Source: Flavobacteriales bacterium
GTDB taxonomy: Bacteria > Bacteroidota > Bacteroidia > Flavobacteriales > JASBRU01
Direction of reading: 5' to 3'
Length of the DNA stretch: 58,488 nucleotides
NCBI GenBank assembly: GCA_030149285.1
Contig: JASBRU010000006.1
Span: forward strand, 128,170-186,657
Positions 30,785-39,165 of this stretch are shown in pieces (positions within the stretch are counted from its first letter, which is position 1; each line of letters begins with the position of its first letter). The position numbers were made by a program, and so were the translations under genes. The notes below the pieces were generated by a model. The model saw only the letters and a list, made by a program, of their open reading frames with translations, was not told the DNA's origin and did no database searches.

Positions 30785-31084
30785 CTATATAACAACAGAA
30801 TAAATTGTAACAATAAGCGAAGTAAGGGCTGTAATAATAGATGATCTGACAATCCATTTTAGCGGACTTTGAGAAATTATGAAGGCATTTGCCACAATAT
30901 TGGTAATAGTTACCAAGCCTAAGCCAAGTAAAAAACCAATAGATAAACTATAGGCCGCGGCTATAGATCCTAAACAGGTTTGAAAAACAATGCATACACC
31001 TTGTATGCCATAACTGTTGTACTCTAGCTCTTTCCAATAAGCTTTGTTCTTCCAGTTTTTTAGTAATGCTATTATATTGCCCAT
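30785..31084 (-). CDS. Small integral membrane protein of unknown function
   Basis: A 99-residue protein with an amphipathic N-terminus (NIIALLKNWKNKAYWKELEY) and three likely membrane helices (residues about 28-45, 47-68, 78-98). The last helix runs to the C-terminus (TSLIVTIYSVVI). No family recognised. It is divergent from the Crp/Fnr gene at 31180, with a 95-bp shared control region. Confidence 0.6.
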   Translation of the reverse strand: MGNIIALLKNWKNKAYWKELEYNSYGIQGVCIVFQTCLGSIAAAYSLSIGFLLGLGLVTITNIVANAFIISQSPLKWIVRSSIITALTSLIVTIYSVVI

Positions 31085-31142
31085 ATTATTTTACATATTA
31101 ATATCTTGGTCAAAACTAATGCAGCATGCAAGCGTTAGTTTA

Positions 31143-31154
31143 TGACTTAGGTCA
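31143..31154. promoter_or_regulatory. Candidate Crp/Fnr operator
   Basis: The palindrome TGAC-TTAG-GTCA lies 26-37 nt upstream of the Crp/Fnr start and within the region shared with the divergent membrane-protein gene. It could be its own binding site (inference from position and symmetry). Confidence 0.3.
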
Positions 31155-31179
31155 CACAACATTCTTTTTTGTCATAAAA

Positions 31180-31776
31180 ATGATAGATACCGAACTGCTA
31201 AAAAAATACGGAGCTACAGAAAAAAACTACACAAAAAACCAAGTGGTTTTTAATGAAGGTGCTACCCCAAACTATTACTACCAAGTAATAAGCGGAGAAA
31301 TAAAAATGAACAACATCAATGAGTTGGGAAAGGAGTTTATACAAGGTATATTTTCTGCAGGGCGTAGTTTTGGAGAGCCTCCCCTACTCAGTAATTATAA
31401 GTACCCTGCAAGCGCAGTTACCACGCAAGCATCGGTAATTATTCGGTTGGCAAAAGATGCGTTTTTAAAGCTGCTGAAAGAAAACCCAGAAGTACATTTA
31501 CAAGTCACACAAACCTTATCCGAAAGATTGTACTACAAAGCCATAATGGCTACAGAAATTGCCAGCTCAGAGGCAGACCAACGGATACTTACCCTTATTG
31601 ATTATTTGAAAAACAGCATTTATAAAATAGAAGGGAACTATACCTACGAAGTTGAACTTACCCGGCAACAAATAGCCGACCTTACCGGCCTACGAGTAGA
31701 AACCGTAATACGAACCGTAAAAAAACTAGCCCAACAAGGCACCGTAAAAATTACAAAAGGGAAGATTTATAGGTAG
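31180..31776 (+). CDS. Crp/Fnr-family transcriptional regulator
   Basis: A 198-residue regulator with a cyclic-nucleotide-binding-like beta roll (residues about 10-120, QVVFNEGATPNYYYQVISGE and then the FSAGRSFGEPPLL segment) and a C-terminal Crp-type winged helix (VELTRQQIADLTGLRVETVI). There are no Cys ligands for an Fnr iron-sulfur cluster, so it is not a classical oxygen sensor. ATG 31180 aligns with the family start; the open frame extends to 31126. Convergent with the following minus-strand gene (1 nt apart). Confidence 0.85.
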   Translation: MIDTELLKKYGATEKNYTKNQVVFNEGATPNYYYQVISGEIKMNNINELGKEFIQGIFSAGRSFGEPPLLSNYKYPASAVTTQASVIIRLAKDAFLKLLKENPEVHLQVTQTLSERLYYKAIMATEIASSEADQRILTLIDYLKNSIYKIEGNYTYEVELTRQQIADLTGLRVETVIRTVKKLAQQGTVKITKGKIYR

Positions 31777-31777
31777 A

Positions 31778-33283
31778 TTATTCCGCTATTTTAGTTCCAA
31801 TAATTTTGGTAGGATGAATTATACAATGAGATAAATCATTGATAAAAATAACTTTCCCTTCTTCATCTAAGATATATAGAAACACTTTCCAGTCATGCAC
31901 ATCAGTTAAGTTTTTAATCCAAGCGTCTTCATAACAACATTGGTAATTTTTGTCTTTCCTTTTTTGATGCTTTACAAACAACTCAGTATCTCCCTCAATA
32001 TTTTTGGTTTCTTTATACTTTTTGGGCTCAAAAGCATAACCCAATGTGTAAAAATTATAATCTATAATAGTATCTTGTGTAAAAAAGTTCATTTTAGAAA
32101 CAATACATTCTGGGTCAAGCTCATCTTTCAAGTATTCCGGATAGGTAATTAAAACCGTGTATTTAGCCTTAATGCTTTCGGCAGAAAATGGTTTTTTGTT
32201 TTTGTAATCAATCGCTCCGCCAGCCAAAGGGTTTAAGAAAAACTGATGGTTTAGTTCTATCAATTTTTCACTTAATGTGTAATAAGGCCCTTCTTTTACA
32301 GGTGTGTATAAATCCATAAATTGTTTGTACCCCACTATTCGTTTCAAATAAATACCATTCATCAACCTCAAATAATCCTCAAGCTCTCTTGAATGCGGAA
32401 ACGGTGTCTGAGCTAAAAATTGATTGCTATGGAAATCATACTCCAATAAATGAATTGCTGATTTAGAGTTGGGTTTAAAAAACTCTTTATATGCTGTTAC
32501 AAACTCTTTATAAGCACCATACTTTTTATTTGCCAAAAAGTAAGCTGCATATACATCGCATAGCATTGCTTTCTCAATATCTAATCCTTTTAGCAATGGA
32601 TTATTGATAAGCTCATTAAAAGCACTATCTAAATTTAAATTTAGACTTTCGCGTTGATAATAATGAGGACCAAAATGGTAATAGTTTTTAGCATACCGAC
32701 TATTTTCTGCTTGTGCAATAAAATTGGTGTATTGCTCACTTAATTCTTTTAAGGCTAAATGTTTGGTTTTATCAACCGAAAAAAAGCGATAGGCATAATA
32801 GCCAACCTTTATATTTGGGTATGTAAAAGCATATGCCCTTACTAAAGTATCATCAGGCATATCTATTTGGTAATACTTAAGAGAGCTATAATACTTTAGC
32901 ACGCTGTCTTTGTGATAGACAACTAAATAGTCATCATCTTTAACTAACATTCCATCTGGATACTCTGGGTGATACACGGTATACTCCTTCTCAGTCTCAT
33001 CTTCGCAATCGTAGTCAAACTCATACCCATAAAGGCAAAGCTCACCTATATAATTATTAATCCCATCTTTTTCTACACTCACCTCATGATGCAAGACTTG
33101 CTCTTTCTTAAAGCTATAGTCAAGTACATTTCTTTCCAGTGTATCAAACAAGGGTATGTACAATGGCAACTCAGCTACCTCATTATAAAATAAGCGATCA
33201 TCAAAGCTTTTTATAATAGCTTGACCATTTACAAAACCAGTTTGCAGTAAAATAGAAATAAATAGTAGGAGTAGCTTTCTCAT
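31778..33283 (-). CDS. Large exported protein of unknown function
   Basis: A 501-residue protein with signal peptide (LLLLFISILLQTGFVNG-Q). The mature part is rich in Tyr, Asp and Lys, alpha/beta, without repeats, lipobox or T9SS domain. A CC pair (NYQCCYEDAW) and two further Cys near the C-terminus could form disulphides. Nothing is recognisable as a catalytic motif. ATG 33283 is chosen instead of the in-frame TTG at 33292. Confidence 0.65.
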   Translation of the reverse strand: MRKLLLLFISILLQTGFVNGQAIIKSFDDRLFYNEVAELPLYIPLFDTLERNVLDYSFKKEQVLHHEVSVEKDGINNYIGELCLYGYEFDYDCEDETEKEYTVYHPEYPDGMLVKDDDYLVVYHKDSVLKYYSSLKYYQIDMPDDTLVRAYAFTYPNIKVGYYAYRFFSVDKTKHLALKELSEQYTNFIAQAENSRYAKNYYHFGPHYYQRESLNLNLDSAFNELINNPLLKGLDIEKAMLCDVYAAYFLANKKYGAYKEFVTAYKEFFKPNSKSAIHLLEYDFHSNQFLAQTPFPHSRELEDYLRLMNGIYLKRIVGYKQFMDLYTPVKEGPYYTLSEKLIELNHQFFLNPLAGGAIDYKNKKPFSAESIKAKYTVLITYPEYLKDELDPECIVSKMNFFTQDTIIDYNFYTLGYAFEPKKYKETKNIEGDTELFVKHQKRKDKNYQCCYEDAWIKNLTDVHDWKVFLYILDEEGKVIFINDLSHCIIHPTKIIGTKIAE

Positions 33284-33325
33284 GGATAGCAATTTAGTAT
33301 AAAAACGCAGGTTTTCTCCTATGTA

Positions 33326-34057
33326 TTATGCAAACGCTTTTTCCAGTACATTACCTACCCAATAGGCAAGTGCGGCTGCGGCACCACCCAAAAACAAGGT
33401 TTCTAGCATGGCGCGTAGCTTGTTTACATGGTTTACCCACGCTTTTAGCAAACCAATACCTAAAAAGGCTAGTCCGGTAAGCACAGATGAGTATAAAAAC
33501 AAGTCTATTTCTAAATCTATAGTATAGTCTAAAACATATACAATAAGCGGTATAAAGCCCAGTATTAAAAACGACAAATAGGTAACACCACCCATAGCCA
33601 ACGGGCTTTTGGTTTGCTCTGCCATTTCCAGCTCCTCCTTCATCATTACATCTACCCAGCGGTCTTTATCAGCTGTTATTACATCTACCACTTGTTGCAG
33701 TAGTTCGCCTTTAAAACCTTTGGCTTCGTATATCTCTTCTATTTCTTCGCGTTCTTTTTGGGGTAGGTTATCTACCTCCCAATATTCTATGCGTTTGTGT
33801 TTATCGTAATTCTCTTTTTCGCTTTTGGTGCTCAAATAACTACCTACACTCATGGCAAAACCATCGGCAATTAAATTGGCAAAGCCCAAAATTATCACTA
33901 CCGAACTCTCTAATCCGGCCCCGGCACTACCTGCAACTACCGCAAAAGTGGTTACACTACCGTCAATACCGCCATATACAAACTCGCCCAAATACTCTTG
34001 CAAAGAGGCTAGTTTGCTATGTGTACCGTGTATTTTATCTTCGTTTTTCTTGCTCAT
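33326..34057 (-). CDS. VIT1/CCC1-type iron/manganese transporter
   Basis: A 243-residue membrane protein of the vacuolar iron transporter family. The signature GGIDGSVTTFAVVAGSAGAG is followed by ANLIADGFAMSVGSYLSTKS, and a cytoplasmic metal-binding loop rich in Glu (residues about 90-155, EEIEEIYEAKGFKGELLQQV, MMKEELEM). Five membrane helices are expected. Members move Fe2+ or Mn2+ out of the cytosol. The -7 box is almost against the start codon, so the mRNA may be leaderless. Confidence 0.85.
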   Translation of the reverse strand: MSKKNEDKIHGTHSKLASLQEYLGEFVYGGIDGSVTTFAVVAGSAGAGLESSVVIILGFANLIADGFAMSVGSYLSTKSEKENYDKHKRIEYWEVDNLPQKEREEIEEIYEAKGFKGELLQQVVDVITADKDRWVDVMMKEELEMAEQTKSPLAMGGVTYLSFLILGFIPLIVYVLDYTIDLEIDLFLYSSVLTGLAFLGIGLLKAWVNHVNKLRAMLETLFLGGAAAALAYWVGNVLEKAFA

Positions 34058-34062
34058 TACAT

Positions 34063-34070
34063 CAAAAGTA
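34063..34070 (-). promoter_or_regulatory. -7 box of the VIT-type transporter
   Basis: TACTTTTG on the minus strand, ending 5 nt before ATG 34057. Exact -7 match; no clear -33. It implies a leaderless or nearly leaderless mRNA. Confidence 0.5.
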
Positions 34071-34203
34071 AGTCAAATACTAAAGTACGGCATATTAAAA
34101 GATTATTAATTTAGAAGCAAACTAAATACAATATGCTTGTAAGTATCAGAAAAACAATATATTTATGCCCTTCAGATACTTAAAAATTTAATATGTTTTT
34201 GAT

Positions 34204-35244
34204 ATGAATATTTGCTTTATTATGTACCCATGGGAACGCGTAGAAGACCACGATTCTACCCTAAGATTGATACACGAGGCGGTGGTACGCAAGCATACAG
34301 TTGCTATTACTACACCCGGTGGATTGACTATTAGAGACAGTATTACCAGTGCTTTTTGCAAGGTGATACAAAAGGTAGAGAAAGTACCCAGTAGCCCTAA
34401 AACTTTTAAGAAAAATGTAAAGTTTAAAAACCAGCTCTTACCTATAGCCGGTTTTGATGTAGTGTTTATGCGCGATAATCCGCCATTGGATAGCATAATG
34501 CTTAATTTCTTAGACTCTGTAAGGCACGATGCCTTTTTTATAAATGATATACAAGGCTTAAGAGAAGCCAACAACAAATTATATACAGCTACTTTTCATG
34601 ACCCGAATAACGAGATTATTCCGGCAACGCATGTATCTAAAAATAAAGAATACCTGAAAAAAGTAATCATGGAATCGCCAAACGAACGCATGATTATGAA
34701 ACCCCTAAACGGTTTTGGTGGTAGTGGTGTAATTGTAGTAGAAAAAAATGCTACACACAACATTAGCTCCCTACTAGACTTTTACATTGATGGGCAAAAA
34801 GGCATGGGCACCACAGGCAGCAACTATGTAATATTACAAGAGTTTGTAGAGGGTGCCGAAGAAGGAGATATACGTGTTATAATGCTTAATGGCGAAGCTG
34901 TTGGCTGTTTCCGCAGACGCCCACCTAGTGGAGACCACCGCTCTAACATTAGTGCAGGTGGTACTTATGAGAAACACACGCTTACCAAGCAAGAAAAAAA
35001 GATTTGCGCCAAAATTGGTAAACGCCTTGTACAAGACGGTTTATACCTTGTAGGCTTAGATATTATTAATGGTAGATTGATAGAAGTAAACGTATGCAGC
35101 CCCGGAGGTATTACGGCTATTAACAGATTGTACCGCACAAAACTGCAAACCAAAATACTAGACTTTGCAGAGGGTGTTGTACGCCAAAAAGAATCTGCAA
35201 TAGAGCGCAAACAAGCACTCAGAAAAACCATAGAAGAGGCTTAG
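34204..35244 (+). CDS. ATP-grasp ligase, glutathione-synthetase-like
   Basis: A 346-residue cytoplasmic enzyme. N-terminal MNICFIMYPWERVEDHDSTL is a GshB-type pre-ATP-grasp domain. The ATP-grasp region has MIMKPLNGFGGSGV (glycine loop and ATP-binding Lys), EGDIRVIMLNGE and VGLDIINGRLIEVNVCSPGG (Mg-binding E-x-N). The fold joins a carboxylate to an amine with ATP. Members annotated as glutathione synthase are common in Bacteroidota, but the partner gene suggests a different peptide-like product. The DUF1704 fusion starts 11 nt later. Confidence 0.85.
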   Translation: MNICFIMYPWERVEDHDSTLRLIHEAVVRKHTVAITTPGGLTIRDSITSAFCKVIQKVEKVPSSPKTFKKNVKFKNQLLPIAGFDVVFMRDNPPLDSIMLNFLDSVRHDAFFINDIQGLREANNKLYTATFHDPNNEIIPATHVSKNKEYLKKVIMESPNERMIMKPLNGFGGSGVIVVEKNATHNISSLLDFYIDGQKGMGTTGSNYVILQEFVEGAEEGDIRVIMLNGEAVGCFRRRPPSGDHRSNISAGGTYEKHTLTKQEKKICAKIGKRLVQDGLYLVGLDIINGRLIEVNVCSPGGITAINRLYRTKLQTKILDFAEGVVRQKESAIERKQALRKTIEEA

Positions 35245-35255
35245 TATCATTTATT

Positions 35256-37247
35256 ATGAAAAAACTTTCTGTAGAGGATATCATTAGTAAGATAACTGAT
35301 GAGATATCTTTTCATGCTGAGGTTGAAGACGGCTCTTTTGAAATAAAAATAGAAGAGTATACTCCCTATATATGTACCGCTATACACGATGGACATCGTT
35401 TGCGCGATGAACTGAAAAAAATTGCCGCTTTAAATGATTATGAGCGTTGGTATGAAGAAGATCCGCATACCGGTAACTTCATTAAATCTTTACCCATAAC
35501 CCTTATAGGTAAAGACTCTAGGTATGAGTACGACCTAAACCGTGGACCCGAAAATGCTGTATACGATGAGGCTTGGGGTAAACGCGTATGGAAACGAAAC
35601 CTTACTGATGAGGAGCGTGCCCGAAGCATGCAAAAACACACCAACTATTACCGTGTAATAGATGCCTTGGTAAGCAAACTAGAAAACAAGTTTGGTGCCT
35701 GTGTATTGTATGATATACACTCTTACAACTACAAGCGCCATCCGCGTTTGGTGCCGGTATTTAATATTGGGTCTGAAAAAATTGCAGAGAAGTTTGGCCC
35801 CTTTGTAATGCGTTGGAAAAACGAACTGAAAAAAATTGAAGTTCCCAACCTAGAGAATACCACAGAGATAAACGATATTTTTTACGGTCGTGGCTATCAG
35901 CTAGAGTATGTAACTAAAAAGTTTAGCAATACACTAGTACTGGCTACCGAGGTAAAAAAAATATATACTGATGAGGAAACTGAAGAAGATTTTCCGGTAG
36001 TAATAGATGCGCTAAGACATGGTTTTAGAAAAGCCATTATTAGCCATGCAGCCTTTTTTGCCAAAAAACTCACCTCGCTTAAAGTTGTAAAAAAGGATAA
36101 ACTGCTCTCCTCTGCCCTAAACAAAGAAACTTTTAAAATAGACCAACAGCTTTACCGCTTGTTGCGCAATTTTGAGTTGCTGAACTTTGTAAACCCTACT
36201 AATATAGAGCAAGAACGCAAACGTTTTTTCAGCTCTAAGTACCAAAGAGAACCGGAATTTAGGTATCCGCAGTTAATTATAGACCCTTACAGCCTTAAAC
36301 AACAATTGTTTGCCATACGCGTACAAGATATAGAGGACGTAAGTTTGCAAAACCTGTACAAAGATGTGATACGTAGTTATGTAGATAAGATAGATATGCT
36401 GGCTACTTTGGGTACAGACACCTTCCGTTTCAACTCGCTGCGTTATTTTGGCGAGCCGGATGAAAGAGACATTGCCAATGCACGCTTTTTATTGCATTAC
36501 CCCTTAGAAGATCCTCCCTATGAGAAAAACATAACGGATGTAATGGCCCAAGAGCGTTTTCAAACCGTTATCAATCAGTATGGTTTTAACAGCAACATAC
36601 GCATTAGCACCAACACCGTATCCGATGCAATGGTACTAAACAGCAAACGCTTATTGCTGATTAAAAAAGGAGTAAAGTTCTCTGAAAAAGATATTGGCTT
36701 ACTAGCTAACCACGAAGTTGGAGTGCACTTGGTAACCACCGAAAACTCTAACCTACAACCGCTAAACGTATTTAACCTAGGTTTACCCCTAAATACGCTT
36801 ACGCAAGAAGGTATGGCGGTATTAAGTGAGTACCTATCGGGTAACCTTAAGGTATCTCGATTAAAAGAGTTGGGCTTACGCGTGATGGCGGCACATCATA
36901 TGGCACGCGGCGAAAGTTTTAGCTACACCTTTGCCTCATTGGTAGAAGAGCATAAAACAAGTCCGCAAAAAGCATTTTCGGTAACCACACGTATATACCG
37001 TGGTGGTGGCTTTACTAAAGACTATGTATACCTAAAAGGTTTTAGAGATATTTATAAGTATTGGAAATCCGGCAAGAGCCTACAAAATTTACTGATTGGC
37101 AAAACATCCTTGCCTTACATTAATACCATAAATGAATTGGTAGAGCGTAAAATATTGGTTCCGCCTAAATACAAAACTATGGCCTTTGAAAACCCAACGC
37201 CCGAAAACAATCCGGCAATAGACTTTTTGGTAGAGGGTATTAAATAA
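35256..37247 (+). CDS. N-formylglutamate-amidohydrolase-like / DUF1704 (QEGLA, MATCAP-like) fusion
   Basis: A 663-residue two-domain protein. Residues about 30-270 resemble N-formylglutamate amidohydrolase (TAIHDGHRLRDEL, DSRYEYDLNRGPENA, LYDIHSYNYK). Residues about 290-650 are a DUF1704 domain, annotated as flavohemoglobin-expression-modulating QEGLA protein, with metallopeptidase-like HEVGVH and TQEGMAVLSEYLSG. DUF1704 is related to the eukaryotic MATCAP tubulin tyrosine carboxypeptidases. The QEGL is QEGM here. Together with the adjacent ATP-grasp ligase, it could make or trim amino-acid conjugates or peptide tails (inference). The 3' end is duplicated at 37688-37721. Confidence 0.85.
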   Translation: MKKLSVEDIISKITDEISFHAEVEDGSFEIKIEEYTPYICTAIHDGHRLRDELKKIAALNDYERWYEEDPHTGNFIKSLPITLIGKDSRYEYDLNRGPENAVYDEAWGKRVWKRNLTDEERARSMQKHTNYYRVIDALVSKLENKFGACVLYDIHSYNYKRHPRLVPVFNIGSEKIAEKFGPFVMRWKNELKKIEVPNLENTTEINDIFYGRGYQLEYVTKKFSNTLVLATEVKKIYTDEETEEDFPVVIDALRHGFRKAIISHAAFFAKKLTSLKVVKKDKLLSSALNKETFKIDQQLYRLLRNFELLNFVNPTNIEQERKRFFSSKYQREPEFRYPQLIIDPYSLKQQLFAIRVQDIEDVSLQNLYKDVIRSYVDKIDMLATLGTDTFRFNSLRYFGEPDERDIANARFLLHYPLEDPPYEKNITDVMAQERFQTVINQYGFNSNIRISTNTVSDAMVLNSKRLLLIKKGVKFSEKDIGLLANHEVGVHLVTTENSNLQPLNVFNLGLPLNTLTQEGMAVLSEYLSGNLKVSRLKELGLRVMAAHHMARGESFSYTFASLVEEHKTSPQKAFSVTTRIYRGGGFTKDYVYLKGFRDIYKYWKSGKSLQNLLIGKTSLPYINTINELVERKILVPPKYKTMAFENPTPENNPAIDFLVEGIK

Positions 37248-37248
37248 A
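37215..37248 (+). repeat. 34-bp direct repeat A (end of the DUF1704 gene)
   Basis: Matches 37688-37721 at 31 of 34 positions. This copy encodes the C-terminal residues A-I-D-F-L-V-E-G-I-K and the stop of the DUF1704 fusion. Confidence 0.8.
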
Positions 37249-37254
37249 AAAATC

Positions 37255-37662
37255 ATGAAGTTTATTAAGTACTTACTATTGTTTATAGCATTATCATTAG
37301 TAAGTCTTTTTTTAATTGATATTTTTCAAAAACCTACAATTGAACTTCTTTGTAGAGACAATAAAACTAATGGTATAAAAGAGACCTACTTAATCAAAAA
37401 TCACCCTAAATCTAAAGCTAAACTTGAAATGCTTATGTATGAGTTTAATAAAGATTTAGATAGTTTAAACCCAACTATAACAAGGCATTTTATTAAGGAG
37501 CATAATAACCGTGGTAGTATAATCCCACTTCCATTTCCGGGTTATATAAATTATTCTGAAACCGGTTGCGAAGAAATTGATATAATGGATATATTGTATC
37601 GAGTAGATAAGTACAATACATACAATGAAAAAGACACTATAACATATAGATTTATGTATTAA
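37255..37662 (+). CDS. Small membrane-anchored protein of unknown function between the direct repeats
   Basis: A 135-residue protein with a single N-terminal membrane helix (KYLLLFIALSLVSLFLIDIF) and a soluble C-terminal part facing the periplasm, containing IIPLPFPGYINYSE. No family recognised. It starts 7 nt after the DUF1704 stop, and the whole gene sits between the two 34-bp repeats, so it may have been inserted there. Confidence 0.6.
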   Translation: MKFIKYLLLFIALSLVSLFLIDIFQKPTIELLCRDNKTNGIKETYLIKNHPKSKAKLEMLMYEFNKDLDSLNPTITRHFIKEHNNRGSIIPLPFPGYINYSETGCEEIDIMDILYRVDKYNTYNEKDTITYRFMY

Positions 37663-37671
37663 TTACTCCTA

Positions 37672-38199
37672 CTACTTGCCTGTAATTGCAATTGACTTTT
37701 TGGTAGAGGTGATTAAATAAACGATAAAATCTATCTGACTACTAGAAACCACTTCTCCTTGCAATTGAACTAATTTCTTTAACTCATCAAACTTTTGTGA
37801 ATTTTCTTGTAGTCGTTTTTCATTTAAAGCATAGCCATGAACTAAATATTCCTTCAAAACTTTAGTTGCCCATTGACGAAACACTATACCTTTTTTTGTA
37901 TTTACCCTGTAGCCTACAGAAATAATCATATCAAGGTTATAATGCAGCCTATCTCTTTCTACATCTCTATTACCTTCTTTTTGAACTGTTCGGAATTTCC
38001 GAACGGTTGACTTTTCACTTAATTCACCCGAGTTTAAAATATGTGAAATATGTTCGCTTATATTAGCTTTACTAGAATCAAATAACTCAACCATTTGAGC
38101 TTGAGTTAACCAAACAGTTTCATCATCTAGTTTAACTTCAACCAGAGCTCCCTTCTCATCACTATAGTATAGTTGTACTATTTTATCGTTTGTTTTCAT
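37672..38199 (-). pseudogene. RhuM-family protein, truncated at the C-terminus
   Basis: 175 codons. The N-terminal RhuM (virulence RhuM/Fic-DOC-associated) domain is clear: VKLDDETVWLTQAQMVELFD, then ANISEHI, EKSTVRKFRTVQKEGNRDVE, and YNLDMIISVGYRVNTKKGI followed by FRQWATKVL. Intact members are usually around 300 residues or more (family knowledge). Here the frame ends shortly after SSSQIDF, and the last 17 or so codons are the reverse complement of a DUF1704 C-terminal tail (37688-37721). The gene was therefore cut by a rearrangement. ATG 38199 is chosen; the frame opens with a TTG at 38208. Confidence 0.65.
37688..37721 (+). repeat. 34-bp direct repeat B (orphan DUF1704 tail)
   Basis: 31 of 34 positions match 37215-37248. 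In the plus frame it reads A-I-D-F-L-V-E-V-I-K-stop, but no DUF1704 reading frame precedes it. On the minus strand it encodes the end of the truncated RhuM protein. Confidence 0.8.
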
Positions 38200-38282
38200 A
38201 TCATACAATAGTATAAAAATATAGCCTAGTTACTTAAATATTCTTTTTAGTAAAAGAAGGTCAAGATATTTAACTTATATAC

Positions 38283-38450
38283 CTTCAAAGAAGGCAATAA
38301 AGTAAACTGAGTGGAATTGCGCCGACCAAAGGGAGGCAAAGCATGAAACGGTAGATATAGCAGCGGGTTTGCTTACAATACAAAAATTTCCTTAAACAAC
38401 CTTGAATTTTTGGTTCGTTTTGTATCAAGACAAAATGAACGAAGAGAATG
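38283..38450 (+). repeat. Dispersed intergenic repeat, copy 2
   Basis: CTTCAAAGAAGGCAATAAA (38283-38301) is shared with copy 1 at 10005. The final block has GTTCGTTTTG (38413-38422) pairing with CAAAATGAAC (38431-38440), and the alternative stem CTTGA (38401-38405)/TCAAG (38425-38429). Where copy 1 has a C-G pair in the long stem, copy 2 has a G-T wobble, so the helix is kept. The middle differs. The gap 38200-38529 holds this repeat and the promoter of the next gene, no gene. Confidence 0.6.
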
Positions 38451-38489
38451 AGGGACAACAGAAGTGATATCATATTCACAATACTTATG

Positions 38490-38497
38490 TACTTTTG
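38490..38497 (+). promoter_or_regulatory. -7 box of the NTF2-like lipoprotein gene
   Basis: TACTTTTG, exact -7 match 32 nt before ATG 38530. No clear -33 TTG at the right distance. Confidence 0.45.
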
Positions 38498-38529
38498 TTA
38501 TCGTTAGATAATGAATAAACTACACCCCG

Positions 38530-39132
38530 ATGAAGAAAAGCATTCTGTTTGTAGCCATTGCCCTAAGTACCATTATAGGGCTAAATAGCTGTAGCATTTT
38601 TAAAAAAAGCAGTAAAGTGGAACCCTCTACCCAGCTTGTACTAGATTATTACAAAGCACTAAAAAAAGAGGATAGCACTAGCCTTGCCACTATCATCAAC
38701 AAAGATATATTGGTTACAGAATACTCCGGGCATCCAATAATTACTTCTGATAAGACTTACTTAAACTTTATAGCCTGGGAATGGGAGTGGGACACAAAAA
38801 CTGAAAAAGAAATTATAAGTAGTACCCCCGATGTAGTTGTGGTAAAAGAAACCAAAGACAATGACTTTATTCGCTACATATTTGATAAGCCTTTAACCAA
38901 AACACTTACTATAGGTATAAAAAACAATGAAATAGTACAGATAGACCAAGATACTGTAGCCGGCTTTAAACCCTATATTACTCTTAGTACTAGCAGAGGC
39001 ACAGCTTTTGCAAGTTGGGTACAAGAAAAGTATCCGGCTGATTATAAATACTTCTCTTTTTCTAGCAGAAAATCTGCAGTGGTATTGAGAAAGTACTTAA
39101 GCGAATACTTAAAAGAATTGAAGTCAAAGTAA
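38530..39132 (+). CDS. Lipoprotein with NTF2/SnoaL-like features
   Basis: A 200-residue lipoprotein; lipobox in IIGLNSC. After it, LVLDYYKALKKEDSTSLATI and later strands fit the helix-then-cone pattern of NTF2-like proteins, but similarity is weak. The C-terminus is helical and basic (VVLRKYLSEYLKELKSK). Probably periplasmic-facing. It is followed by two further lipoprotein genes in the same direction. Confidence 0.6.
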   Translation: MKKSILFVAIALSTIIGLNSCSIFKKSSKVEPSTQLVLDYYKALKKEDSTSLATIINKDILVTEYSGHPIITSDKTYLNFIAWEWEWDTKTEKEIISSTPDVVVVKETKDNDFIRYIFDKPLTKTLTIGIKNNEIVQIDQDTVAGFKPYITLSTSRGTAFASWVQEKYPADYKYFSFSSRKSAVVLRKYLSEYLKELKSK

Positions 39133-39165
39133 TTTCTTATTTTAGTAGGTTAAATACGCTTTTTG

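Noticed and set aside
38285..38479. 64-codon minus-strand frame
   Set aside because: It lies wholly within the dispersed repeat; not conserved as protein between the copies.
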